64,000 nt of DNA from CBDCWO01 sp965223405 (GCA_965223405.1 CBDCWO010000006.1:6510001-6574000), one strand, 5' to 3'; shown: positions 35,097 to 44,590, numbered from the stretch's first letter. Notes: generated by a model not told the origin, from the sequence alone. Translations and numbers: made by a program.

Positions 35097-37043
35097 TTAA
35101 GGGGTTTTTTGATTCAATAATAAATCCAACACATAGGTACCCAGTTTATCGGCGGTTTGCAAAATACTGTCATCTGAATCATCCTTGGGAAGATACACCT
35201 GATTATCAACCACTTGCTCTAATCTGGAATGATTAGGAGAGCTAAATGAGAATAACGTGATATGACAAGAATCAAACCAGGATTTTCTACATTCTTTTAA
35301 TGTCTCGATTACTTCGATCGTGGCATCTCCAGTCATTTGTGGAAACGATTTGCAAAATCCTTCGTCCGTAAGAAATAATATATAGTTCTTTTTACTTTTT
35401 CCGTATCTCCTTCTGGCATTTAGCAATATACTGGTCAGTGCTAAACTATCTTCCTGCCCTCCGTATGTAGTAGCATTTACAAGACGTGAAATGGCCTCAT
35501 CCTTATTTTTAGAAGTTACTCCTTCGTTGTACAGGTAATCGATTCTACTCTTCCCGTCGTTGCCATATGTGGCTACCAATAGATCGGTTTTTAATAATTT
35601 TAGGGTATTTAAAAACGCCACCAGGATGATTTTTACCAACTCAATGGCAATTCTCATGGATCCGCTTGCATCCACAATAATGGTTACAAGTGGCTTGGTG
35701 GTTGAAGGGTACAGTATCGATTTTGAGCGTTGAAAAATGTAATCTGAAATTTGGTACAGTACCATCTTACCGGAATCAAGTCCAGGTCCTGAACGTGTCA
35801 AGTACTTTTTACTAATCCTTGAGGAGCCTTTAAAAATTAATTTCTTAAGCTTCCTTTCCAGAGGTTTGCTTGACTCGATCAATTGGTAGATATCTGCCAT
35901 ATCTTTTGATATAGGAAGGAGGTGATCAAACGTTACCCCTCTAAGCTCATTTCCATTTATGGTCAATTGGATCTCCTCTCCTCCAGAGAGCATTTCCCCT
36001 TCATATTTTGTCGGTGCAAAGGGATTCAGTTGAGCAGGATCGAATTTGGATTTTTCCCTGCCTTCTGTCGCATCCAACAGAGCATCAATCAAATCCTTGG
36101 CTTCGTTTTGATTAATCAACGATTTTGCCACATCATACGCATCACTTTGGGTGCTTCCCAACATAGGAAGATCTCCATCTTCTTCAGGATTAACAGCAAA
36201 AGGAAAATCCTGTTGCACCGATACACTTTTGTCTTCAATACAATGGGATAAAACCTCAACAAAGTCTTCCATGTCCTCATTGTCTTCATGTTTTTCAATT
36301 AATTTAATTTCCCTTTCCTTACCATCCCTTAATTGAACAAGTTGTTTTGATTCCTGATAAAGGCCTTTCAACTCTTCCAACCAGATTACTCCAATTTCCA
36401 TATAATCTTCCAGAGATTCTTTTCCTTCCAGGGCCGTAAGATATTTTTGCCTTTGATCAGCCATTACCGAAAATACAGACCTTTTCCGTCGGGAAATTTT
36501 CATTTTTTCAAATGGATAAATGTCGCAATAATGCAAGGCTATTTCCATAAGTTTATGAACTGTAACCACTTTTTTCGGATCCACAGTTGACGCAGAAATA
36601 AATCGATAGAAGTTCAAGTCATCTGCGATTTCCTTATTTTTCAGCAAAAATTGGTATAGGAGAAATGTATCGATGAATTGGTTACTGAAATTCAGGATAG
36701 TTTTTTGAAGATCGGTCGCAGTTAAAACCAATTGAGGCAGAAAGCTCGAGAGCCGTATGGATCGATGTGCATCCGCTGCGGTAAAAATAGAAAGTCCAAT
36801 GTTGGCCGGTGCCCGAAAAGCATGAGGAATATTCGGTATGAAAGCAAATACTATTTGAGGTTTTGCCTTTAGCTCGGTAAAATCCGGATCTACCATTTTC
36901 GCAGCTTTATGCATTTGATTATATACAAATGAAAAAAACTTCTGATTGGCAGGATATTGGAGGTAATATGGCGTGGACCATCTATATGCTTCTTGCAATC
37001 CTATGCCATTCCAGTCTGGTTTAAATTTTTGTTTAAAATACAT
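35097..37043 (-). CDS. vWA-domain protein paired with a MoxR-like ATPase
   Basis: A 648-residue protein. The N-terminal 440 residues are helical and acidic in places (EKHEDNEDMEDFVEVLSH) with no known domain. Residues from about 455 form a von Willebrand A domain with an intact MIDAS: DASGS in TIIVDASGSMRIA, the Thr of NATTYGGQEDSLAL and the Asp of LFLTDEGFCKS. MIDAS-containing vWA proteins next to MoxR ATPases act as the partner or substrate-binding part, as in RavA-ViaA, CbbQ-CbbO or NorQ-NorD. It starts 3 bp after the ATPase stop and ends one base before the next start, so expression is coupled. It is predicted cytoplasmic. Confidence 0.85.
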   Translation of the reverse strand: MYFKQKFKPDWNGIGLQEAYRWSTPYYLQYPANQKFFSFVYNQMHKAAKMVDPDFTELKAKPQIVFAFIPNIPHAFRAPANIGLSIFTAADAHRSIRLSSFLPQLVLTATDLQKTILNFSNQFIDTFLLYQFLLKNKEIADDLNFYRFISASTVDPKKVVTVHKLMEIALHYCDIYPFEKMKISRRKRSVFSVMADQRQKYLTALEGKESLEDYMEIGVIWLEELKGLYQESKQLVQLRDGKEREIKLIEKHEDNEDMEDFVEVLSHCIEDKSVSVQQDFPFAVNPEEDGDLPMLGSTQSDAYDVAKSLINQNEAKDLIDALLDATEGREKSKFDPAQLNPFAPTKYEGEMLSGGEEIQLTINGNELRGVTFDHLLPISKDMADIYQLIESSKPLERKLKKLIFKGSSRISKKYLTRSGPGLDSGKMVLYQISDYIFQRSKSILYPSTTKPLVTIIVDASGSMRIAIELVKIILVAFLNTLKLLKTDLLVATYGNDGKSRIDYLYNEGVTSKNKDEAISRLVNATTYGGQEDSLALTSILLNARRRYGKSKKNYILFLTDEGFCKSFPQMTGDATIEVIETLKECRKSWFDSCHITLFSFSSPNHSRLEQVVDNQVYLPKDDSDDSILQTADKLGTYVLDLLLNQKTP

Positions 37044-37046
37044 AAT

Positions 37047-38039
37047 CTACGCGATTGAATTTCTGAAATAATACTTTTCTTCACCTCTGTGCAATGTCAT
37101 ATTTAGCAATACTCCGGCACTCTTCTGATCTTCATAATTTGCTGTTCCATAAAATACAAGCTTAAAAATTTGATCTAACTCGAATCGTTTATTTTCCACT
37201 TTTCGGATAAAAGAAAAGTAATGCCGAAAATTTGGAAAAGGCAAGCTAGCAAGCTCGCCAGCTAATTTTTTCTTCCGCACCTTATGAGCGAAATCCAAGA
37301 GCACTTTGACAATAAACTCGGTCTCAGAATTGCTGGCACCCATCACCTGACATAGAATATCAAATTCTTGCCTTGACGAATAATAATCCCAATGAATATT
37401 GGATGTGAATCTCCCTGATAGCGCACCATCCATGGGGGTAAGTCCCACGTAATTTCCATGATCATCTTGGGCCTGATAGTTTGAATCAGCAATCACCGTG
37501 ATCTTTGATCCATTTCCCAAAATATTTCCATGATCATCTCTGATCTTCTCCTGAATGAATGCGATTATTCCATTTTGAATAGAAGGCAATGTCCTCCCGA
37601 TTTCCGGAAACCATATGATCACTCTTTGATTTTTTTCCTGGGACAACTCAATGGCCTTTTTATAAGTCTCTAGAGCTGGTTGAATTTCATCATAGGTACC
37701 TTGCTCATTGATGGACCTTCTGCGATAAAGTTCATCAGGTCCTTGGAGATTTGACAAAATAATTGGAAATAGATAGCACTTCGACCTACTTTCCCGGATT
37801 CCCAGACACCGGCAGACTACGGCCCAATTTTTAACAATAACTTCAATTCCTTCTGTCTTACCACTTCCTGTACCGCCACTCAAGTGGATTACATCACGAT
37901 CAAGAATCGAATAGATGACCTCTTGAGCTCTCTTTTTTTCGACATAATACCAGGGATGAACTGCTCCTGGATTTGGAAGTGCAATCAGGTCATTTTGCAC
38001 GGCTTTTCGCACCTGCATGCGTTTTGCTTCTACAATCAT
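37047..38039 (-). CDS. MoxR-like AAA+ ATPase
   Basis: The 330-residue protein has Walker A GGTGSGKT (residues 55-62). Residues 137-170 (NQRVIIWFPEIGRTLPSIQN) align with the MoxR Walker B and following helix, but the Asp is Pro145 and only Glu146 remains. VIADSN (182-187) supplies a sensor-1 Asn, and the LSGRF segment (Arg210) matches the MoxR sensor/Arg region. The LQGPDELYRRRS segment corresponds to the MoxR GPADLLG-type loop. MoxR ATPases of this kind are chaperone-like and act with vWA partners. It lies 11 bp downstream of 38051-39151 and 3 bp upstream of the vWA gene. ATPase activity could be reduced by the Walker B change. Confidence 0.82.
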   Translation of the reverse strand: MIVEAKRMQVRKAVQNDLIALPNPGAVHPWYYVEKKRAQEVIYSILDRDVIHLSGGTGSGKTEGIEVIVKNWAVVCRCLGIRESRSKCYLFPIILSNLQGPDELYRRRSINEQGTYDEIQPALETYKKAIELSQEKNQRVIIWFPEIGRTLPSIQNGIIAFIQEKIRDDHGNILGNGSKITVIADSNYQAQDDHGNYVGLTPMDGALSGRFTSNIHWDYYSSRQEFDILCQVMGASNSETEFIVKVLLDFAHKVRKKKLAGELASLPFPNFRHYFSFIRKVENKRFELDQIFKLVFYGTANYEDQKSAGVLLNMTLHRGEEKYYFRNSIA

Positions 38040-38050
38040 AATTATTATTT

Positions 38051-39151
38051 TTATTGGTTAGAAAGTTTAAATAACATCTCAAGGTTTGAGGTCTGAATCA
38101 TTCCATCATTCGATAAGTTGAACTTTACCAGGGAGGCTATTGTATTTTCTTCAACAGGGCCAAATCGATCCAGATCGGCAACAATTTGATCTTGAAGCCT
38201 CTTTCTTGTATTTATAGATAACCCACCCGCTTTATCGCCATGCCATTCTATGGCTGCGAATACGAGAGCGGATTGAACTATAGATTTGGGTTTTGAAAAA
38301 TATTTGGCCTGATAATCCTCTGGCGACTGGTCGTAAACTGGGGATCGAAGTATGATAAAAGGTCTTTCTATTTCTTGAGAAATATCCGTAAAAACCTTAA
38401 TCACCTTACCATCCTTCGACATGGCCTCCGGAATTACTAAAATATTCGGCATGGGAATGGAAGCAAGTTCAGTAGGATCTGATAGTGCAGACAGAAGGCC
38501 TACTGTCAGATTCCTTTTATGACAGATCGTGGCAATTGCTTTCAGGATCAGTCTATGGGTAAGTATTCCACCGGCTGAAATAATAACTGAGTTCCCAGAA
38601 AGCAAATAATCAATATACTCCTTTGCCCATTCCATGATCTGTAATGGTGAAAAATATTCAACTGCAAAATCATGAAACGGTCTTATAATTTCGATGGATC
38701 TTACTTTTGAATATATTTGTTCTAAAGAATTTCCCTCATTTATAGGAATCTGTTGTTGCAGCTTCAATGCTACTTTCTGAGTCATTTTTAATGTCCGGAT
38801 TGTTTTCAAAATAAATTCACGCTCCGAATCAGCCCAAATTCGTTTTCTTACCCAAAGGTCAAAATGCACTGCCTTTGTTTTGGAATCCTCAATAAATTCA
38901 ACCGGACCAAGAAGGGATAATGAGGCATGGATATCAGGCAGTAAGATTTTCGTCCAATCGGCGGTGCGAAGAAGGTTTATCTCCAATATAAGATCACTTT
39001 GATCCATTCTGCATATTATTTTGAAAATACCATGGACTCTAGTATGATCTTTAGTTGTACTACCGACGACTTTTTCTCCATACAGGTCCGAATTGAGGTT
39101 TGTTTCTTGCTCAATCAAATGCCCAATTAATTCCAGATCCATTTTATTCAT
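38051..39151 (-). CDS. Probable pseudo-ATPase of the MoxR-vWA locus
   Basis: A 366-residue protein of unknown family. Its middle (about 170-280) has the strand-helix order of a P-loop ATPase: SGNSVIISAGGILTHRLILK in the Walker A position but lacking GxxxxGK(S/T), then IPMPNILVIPEAMSKDG like a Walker B strand and PFIILRSPV like a sensor strand. The first 150 residues are a separate alpha/beta part (LEINLLRTADWTKILLPD then VHFDLWVRKRIWADSE). It precedes the MoxR gene by 11 bp. A role as an inactive partner that assembles with the ATPase is inferred; no family is recognised. Confidence 0.55.
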   Translation of the reverse strand: MNKMDLELIGHLIEQETNLNSDLYGEKVVGSTTKDHTRVHGIFKIICRMDQSDLILEINLLRTADWTKILLPDIHASLSLLGPVEFIEDSKTKAVHFDLWVRKRIWADSEREFILKTIRTLKMTQKVALKLQQQIPINEGNSLEQIYSKVRSIEIIRPFHDFAVEYFSPLQIMEWAKEYIDYLLSGNSVIISAGGILTHRLILKAIATICHKRNLTVGLLSALSDPTELASIPMPNILVIPEAMSKDGKVIKVFTDISQEIERPFIILRSPVYDQSPEDYQAKYFSKPKSIVQSALVFAAIEWHGDKAGGLSINTRKRLQDQIVADLDRFGPVEENTIASLVKFNLSNDGMIQTSNLEMLFKLSNQ

Positions 39152-39450
39152 AGACTGAGATTTTTATTGAATTTTATCCTTACAATAATATCCCTTCGAA
39201 CTATATAGGGTGAGGTTTACCAAAAATTGATATGGTTTACCAAAAGAAAGTATTGGTAAAATAGGGATAGATTTGGGAGTTGAATGATGAAAAAACAATA
39301 CTAGTTTTGATAATGAAGGACCATGGATTCATGAATCCAGTAGTCGAAGATCCTGGATAGATTTTTTGAGTCGGAGCCTTATCTAAGGGTTTAGAGTATG
39401 CCCGATGAGAATAACTTGGACCAGATCATGGAAAAAAGGAAAATTTTCAT
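39152..39450. other. Gap between the two parts of the locus
   Basis: 300 bp without an open frame of note between 38051-39151 and 39451-40371, both on the minus strand. It contains the repeated GGTTTACCAAAA sites near 39214-39261 and otherwise nothing I recognise. Confidence 0.5.
39214..39261 (-). promoter_or_regulatory. Operator-like repeats upstream of the MoxR-vWA genes
   Basis: Two direct copies of GGTTTACCAAAA (39214-39225 and 39234-39245), 20 bp apart (two helical turns), are followed by ATTGGTAAAAT in the opposite sense at 39252-39262. They lie 63-111 bp upstream of the start at 39151. The spacing and the near-palindromic GGTTTACC core suggest a regulator-binding site. Confidence 0.4.
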
Positions 39451-40371
39451 TCAGACCTTGTAAAGTTTCTCCAAACTTTCAAAAGAATGGATATATTTTG
39501 GGATGGTCTGCAGACTTTCAGTTGTAATAAAGGCCCGGATTGCCGAATTGACAGAGGACTCTTCTAAAATACCTAATTGTAAGTGCGCGGGATCCTGACG
39601 ATATAAAAGAGCTGGACCGGAAATTATCTCATAATTTTCATTCGTAGATAAAAAATATCCCAGAAGCACTTCAGGTTTCGGTTCCGCTGGAGCAGCCCAA
39701 TGGAGGTAAGCATGAATCTTTTTATGATGCGTGGCTGTTGTCAGTGATAATATCAAGGTATGCATTAGAAATAAATCCTTATCAATATAACCGGAATACT
39801 GAAATCCAACATCGTGTCGATTATTTAAAATAATTCTCAATTGTGAATTCTCCTGAAATACTTTAAGGTGGGCGACGATGATTTTATCCCGGGTTCCGTT
39901 ATAGGTATACATTGCATAGTCACCGATAATACCAAAATCACGTCTACCTCCGGCTGAAGGTTTACTCGAGGTGGTTAAATCAATTTTATCAGGAATTTCT
40001 TCTCCTTTGAGAATAAAATCTTCGCGATCTTCCAGTTCGAGAAAGAATAAGCAAGCTGAAATCAGTTGATCCGAAACAAAGATCTGAGTCTTTCTTTGGT
40101 TATAATTATTCTTTGCTTTTCTCAAAGGTTGGAGGCTTAACTTGTACTGACTTTTTTCATAATCGTAGTGGTGTCCTTTAAATGAATAATTCCTCTTTTC
40201 TAATTCTGCCCGCATTATTTTTCGCAATGAATAGGGCTCATCCACTCCACTTCCTTCACCGAAAAGAAGATAATCCTTTTTACGATTTAGTTTTCCATTT
40301 GAAATTTCATCGCATTTGCGCACCAATCGCGTGATTAGGCCATAGTACATTGGAGGGCTAATCCATGCCAT
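39451..40371 (-). CDS. Unrecognised protein upstream of the MoxR-vWA genes
   Basis: A 306-residue protein with no signal peptide or known motif. It starts MAWISPPMYYGLITRLVRKC and has a Lys/Arg-rich, possibly nucleic-acid-binding region (LRKAKNNYNQRKTQIFVSD), then alternating strands (AMYTYNGTRDKIIVAHLKVF). The fold is not obvious; I see no nuclease or TIR signature. It shares strand with the MoxR-vWA genes but is separated by 299 bp, so it may be transcribed separately. The region upstream (40372-40728) is divergent with a TonB receptor. Confidence 0.5.
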   Translation of the reverse strand: MAWISPPMYYGLITRLVRKCDEISNGKLNRKKDYLLFGEGSGVDEPYSLRKIMRAELEKRNYSFKGHHYDYEKSQYKLSLQPLRKAKNNYNQRKTQIFVSDQLISACLFFLELEDREDFILKGEEIPDKIDLTTSSKPSAGGRRDFGIIGDYAMYTYNGTRDKIIVAHLKVFQENSQLRIILNNRHDVGFQYSGYIDKDLFLMHTLILSLTTATHHKKIHAYLHWAAPAEPKPEVLLGYFLSTNENYEIISGPALLYRQDPAHLQLGILEESSVNSAIRAFITTESLQTIPKYIHSFESLEKLYKV

Positions 40372-40728
40372 AGGATATTAATTTTGGCAACCATCAAATA
40401 TTGCCAAGTTAATAAATCTTCAAAATATCAATTCTCCATGATCATAAAACTTTAGTATTCCGCCAATGGAGACGAAACACCGGCTATCATAGCCCCTTTG
40501 GTTTGACCATTATTCTTTGCATCTCAGAGCCACTTGTTGGGAATTATTGAAAACCTGAAATCTATCATGGATTGTAGGCATTATACCACAAAATTTTAAG
40601 TATGGGTTAGAAAGTTGGTCTGGCAAGTTTTATATTAGTGGAAATTAGAGCTCCATTAGATTAAAATCTGACAATAGATGAAACAATAGACAAAACTTTG
40701 TTCTTTTACTCCGAAACCAAGTTTGGAC
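40372..40728. other. Divergent promoter region
   Basis: Between the starts of 39451-40371 (minus) and the TonB receptor at 40729 (plus). It must hold both promoters. I recognise no strong Bacteroidota promoter, repeat or RNA in it. Confidence 0.4.
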
Positions 40729-43074
40729 ATGAAGTTTTTATACCTTTTGATATTTCTGATTGTACCTATTGCCTCTTCATTTTGCCAAATATCTGACAAT
40801 TTATACCAGACCATTCGGGGAACCGTATTGGATGAGGATACGCAAAGTCCCTTGACCGGGGTGCACATTGTCATCTTAAGTTCGAAACCTCAATTGGGAA
40901 CAGTTACCGATGTAAGAGGTGAATTTAAAATTACCCAGGTACCTATCGGCAGACAATCCTTAGGCTTTTCGTATTTGGGGTACGAAGATAAAATCATTCG
41001 AAACTTGTTAGTTATCTCAGGAAAGGAATCAGTGCTTGAAGTTTCGATGTCCGAAAGCGTGGTGCAAATGCAGATGGTTACTATTACCACAGAATCCGGA
41101 AATAAATCACAACCTGTCAATGATATGGCGCTGGTCAGTTCCAGATCATTTTCAGTAGAAGAAACCAAAAGGTTTGCTGCCGGGATTGGAGATCCTTCCA
41201 GACTAATGACTGCATACGCCGGTGTAGTAAGTAATGGTGGTGATGATCAAAACGCCATTATCATTCGCGGGAATTCGCCATCAGGACTTTTATGGCGGTT
41301 GGAAGGAATAGAAATTCCCAGTCCAAACCACTTTTCATCGGAAGGTGCTTCTGCCGGCGGGATCAGCATACTCAGTACCAACACGCTTACCAAGTCCGAT
41401 TTTTATACCGGAGCTTTCCCTGCGGAATTTGGTAATGCTCTATCCGGAGTATTCGATATAAAGCTGAGGAATGGCAACAATGAAAATAAAGAATTTGCCT
41501 TCCAAGCCAGCGTACTGGGACTAGAAGCAGGTCTAGAAGGACCACTCACCAAACAGAGAAGAGCCTCTTATAACATAAATTACCGTTATTCTACCTTGGG
41601 ACTTTTTAATACTTTGGGAATTCAAATCGTAAGTAAAGATGATTTTACTAATTATCAGGATATCTCTTTCAAGGTTTTCCTCCCTACTCAGAAATTCGGG
41701 ATATTCAGTATCCACGGAATTGGCGGATTGAGTGAAAACCAATTCAAACCTGCTGATGGTACCCGCAGGTCCTTGTTTCAAAGCGACATGGGTGCAATCG
41801 GCGTTAATCATCTGATGAGAATCAAAAACAAAGGATACTTAAAAACATTCATTTCAACCTCAGGGACACGCTTGCAACGTGAGGATTCCTATAGTGATCC
41901 CGCAAATAATTTTCAAAATAATGAGAAGAAAGTCAAAAGCTACTTAAGGGTTGGGTCCAAACTTCGTGTTAAAATTAATGCCAACCACGTATTCGAATCC
42001 GGAGCTATTTATTCCAAGCTTGCCTACAATCTGGAGGAACATCAATTTCTGATCCCTGACGATAAACCCATCGAAACTATTGCCAAATTTAAAGAACAAG
42101 GCAACTCATCGATAATTCAATCCTATGTAAACTGGAAATACAAAATGACCGAAAGTATTTCTCTGATTTCCGGCATTCATGCTCTATATTTTGATCTAAG
42201 CAAAAAGTCCGAAGTAGAACCAAGGGTCGCCCTCAAATGGCAATTCACTACACACCAATCAATAGGCGTTGGTTTTGGAATGCACAGCCGGATAGAGTCC
42301 CTGGGGTACTACTTCGCAAATGTAGTTATCAATAATCGAACCGTACAACCCAATAAGAATCTGGATCTTACTAAAGCCAGGCATTATGTAGTTAGTTACG
42401 ATCATGGATTTGGTGCTCTCTGGTACGCAAAAATTGAAGCGTATTATCAAAGGCTCTATCAGGTACCGGTATCAACTGATTCGGGCAATTTGTTTTCAAC
42501 CCTGCTCCCAGAGGAAAATTATCCCATAGATTCTTTGGCAAATCAGGGAACAGGCACCAATTATGGATTGGAACTTACCTTACAAAGGTTTTTTGATCGT
42601 GGATTTTACTTGCTCTTCACCACATCAATTTACTCAGCCTCTTATACAGCTCAGGATCAGGAAAAAAGAAATTCTCCATATAACAGCAATTTTGGAATTA
42701 ACTTTCTGATTGGTAAAGAGATTAAGATGGGTAAAAGGAAACAAAATATGCTGGGGTTAAATCTACGAACAACTTATGGAGGAAATCGCCGATTTATACC
42801 GATAGACTTGGATGCGTCCATCAGAAATCAATCAGAAATACGGAATTTAGAACATGCTTATGTATCTAGATTTCCAGATTATTATAAAATGGATTTACAA
42901 GTACGGTACCGGATCAACAAACCCCGGGTTACTCATGAGTTGGGGATAGAAATTCTCAATCTTACTAATCACCACAATGTCGCATTTAGGTATTATAATA
43001 ATCATACCCAAAGTATTGAAGATGATTTCCACACGGGTATAATACCCGGAATCGGATATAGAATCGAATTTTGA
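40729..43074 (+). CDS. TonB-dependent receptor, paralogue of 31317-33683
   Basis: From the ATG at 40729 the product is 781 residues. It has a signal peptide (MKFLYLLIFLIVPIASSFCQ), a carboxypeptidase-like domain (GTVLDEDTQSPLTGVHIVIL), then IIIRGNSPSGLLWRLEGIEI and FYTGAFPAEFGNALSGVFD, and a barrel ending YRIEF. The same blocks occur in the receptor at 31317-33683, so the two are paralogues. It is in divergent orientation to the locus 34070-40371. No SusD partner is present. Ligand unknown. Confidence 0.87.
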   Translation: MKFLYLLIFLIVPIASSFCQISDNLYQTIRGTVLDEDTQSPLTGVHIVILSSKPQLGTVTDVRGEFKITQVPIGRQSLGFSYLGYEDKIIRNLLVISGKESVLEVSMSESVVQMQMVTITTESGNKSQPVNDMALVSSRSFSVEETKRFAAGIGDPSRLMTAYAGVVSNGGDDQNAIIIRGNSPSGLLWRLEGIEIPSPNHFSSEGASAGGISILSTNTLTKSDFYTGAFPAEFGNALSGVFDIKLRNGNNENKEFAFQASVLGLEAGLEGPLTKQRRASYNINYRYSTLGLFNTLGIQIVSKDDFTNYQDISFKVFLPTQKFGIFSIHGIGGLSENQFKPADGTRRSLFQSDMGAIGVNHLMRIKNKGYLKTFISTSGTRLQREDSYSDPANNFQNNEKKVKSYLRVGSKLRVKINANHVFESGAIYSKLAYNLEEHQFLIPDDKPIETIAKFKEQGNSSIIQSYVNWKYKMTESISLISGIHALYFDLSKKSEVEPRVALKWQFTTHQSIGVGFGMHSRIESLGYYFANVVINNRTVQPNKNLDLTKARHYVVSYDHGFGALWYAKIEAYYQRLYQVPVSTDSGNLFSTLLPEENYPIDSLANQGTGTNYGLELTLQRFFDRGFYLLFTTSIYSASYTAQDQEKRNSPYNSNFGINFLIGKEIKMGKRKQNMLGLNLRTTYGGNRRFIPIDLDASIRNQSEIRNLEHAYVSRFPDYYKMDLQVRYRINKPRVTHELGIEILNLTNHHNVAFRYYNNHTQSIEDDFHTGIIPGIGYRIEF

Positions 43075-43288
43075 ACTAGTTATACCTAACTTTACTTATT
43101 CTAACCTTGATTAATACCAGAATTTAACCGTTTTACAAACTAAGTTTATTGATATAAGCTATATTTATTCAGTTACTCATCATAACATTATTTCTTATTT
43201 TGTCCAATTGGTATAAATTGATTTGAGTTCCTAGATTTAAACTTAACAAGTGATATGTCTACTGTTTCAATCTCCAACCTTTTTACTA

Positions 43289-43315
43289 GTGGAACAGGAA
43301 CGAAATATATACCCA
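43289..43315. repeat. Left terminal inverted repeat of the IS630-family element
   Basis: GTGGAACAGGAACGAAATAT then ATACCCA. The first eight bases are identical to those of the right end, and the last six (TACCCA) match too. The transposase stop codon begins at 43318, directly inside. Confidence 0.85.
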
Positions 43316-44590
43316 CTAGTATTGTATTGGATAATTTTTAGAAAATCCTATAAATTTCCATACGTAAGGTTTAGCAAACCACCTATTAGCAAATTGAATA
43401 TATTCTTTTATAGATTTTTCTAATTCTTTCACCGATTTATAACTGGCGTTTCTTAATCGATGTCTTTGTAATTTACTAAACCAGTTTTCTATTGGATTAA
43501 TCCAAGAACAGTGTTTTGGAGTATAGACAATCCTGATTCTATGATCTTTATTTTCTAAAAACTCCATTCTACTTTGTTGACTTTTGAGTATACCTTTGTA
43601 AGCTTTTGTGCCTAGATCACCTTGATAATCTATTTGATTGGCTATCCATCTGACCAATGATTCTGATTTATGTGTATTCAACTGATCTAATAAGATGGTG
43701 ATCTTATCTGCTCTGGGTACTTGTCCACAAAGCTTATCAATGAAGTTGACAAAATCTTCCTCTTTTCTCGTAGGTTGAATTTGATAACACTCCATTTTTC
43801 CGGTAGCTACATTTACAGCTCCTGTTAAACTGGTGGTGCCATGTCTGGTGTATTCAAATTCTATCCTGCGCATCTGTTGAGGATTTGATGGCTTTGTCTG
43901 TCTTCTTTCTTTGGCCTGAATACCTGTCTTTTCATCCACACTGAATAAATGCGATCCATGATTTTCCATGCGTATATGGGTGATAATTAACATACATATC
44001 ATCGTAACTCTCAACTTAAATGTTTTCCAACATTCTATCTTAGGAAACATCCAGTATTTAGTCTTGTGGGGTTTTATTTCATTTTTTTTAAAATGACTCC
44101 CACATACCTGCTGGATATAGTATCTACAATGCCTTCAATCATGGCTACATGGGCCAGCATCGCATGTGTCCAATTTGTCATTGGTATATTATGTTCTGAT
44201 GGTCTGGTACATGCCAATGCTCTGATTTGTTCCTCTTGATCAATCGTTATACGCTTGGGTGTACCAGGTCTGTACCGGTCTGATAGCACTTCCAAAATTA
44301 AATTTACGATCTCATAGTCTTTTTTTCCATTCACTGAATTATTGCTGACTAGCTTCAATTAAATCATTTATTGATTCGTTCCATCTAGTACGCCATGTCT
44401 TTACTGTTTTACGTGTAGTGTTTAAATCCTTTGCCGTACGAAGAATACTCTTACCATTAATACCGTCACGTATAATTGCAAGACGTGTTTTGAATTGTGA
44501 TGAAATGGTTACTTTATTGACTTGACTTTCAATGATAGAACGAAGTCGTGAATTTACTGTTAATGGGAGGGCAGAAGATTTCCCTCTCAT
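43316..44590 (-). pseudogene. IS630-family transposase, frame interrupted twice
   Basis: Three consecutive frames encode one transposase. Part 1 (44590-44339) is an HTH segment (LRTAKDLNTTRKTVKTWRTR). Part 2 (44358-44074) continues as KKDYEIVNLILEVLSDRYRPG to VGVILKK. Part 3 (reading through 44079 to 43316) begins NEIKPHKTKYW and holds the DDE triad: LFSVDEKTG, ITILLDQLN and SWINPIENWFSK. Parts 2 and 3 meet in a run of eight A, where a -1 slip restores the frame, as in programmed frameshifting. Parts 1 and 2 need a +1 change in a 20-base overlap with no clear slippery run, suggesting decay. Confidence 0.8.

Noticed and set aside
41533..41811. Minus-strand frame inside the TonB receptor, and many similar internal frames
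   Set aside because: They lie wholly inside well-supported genes in other frames and show no family features.
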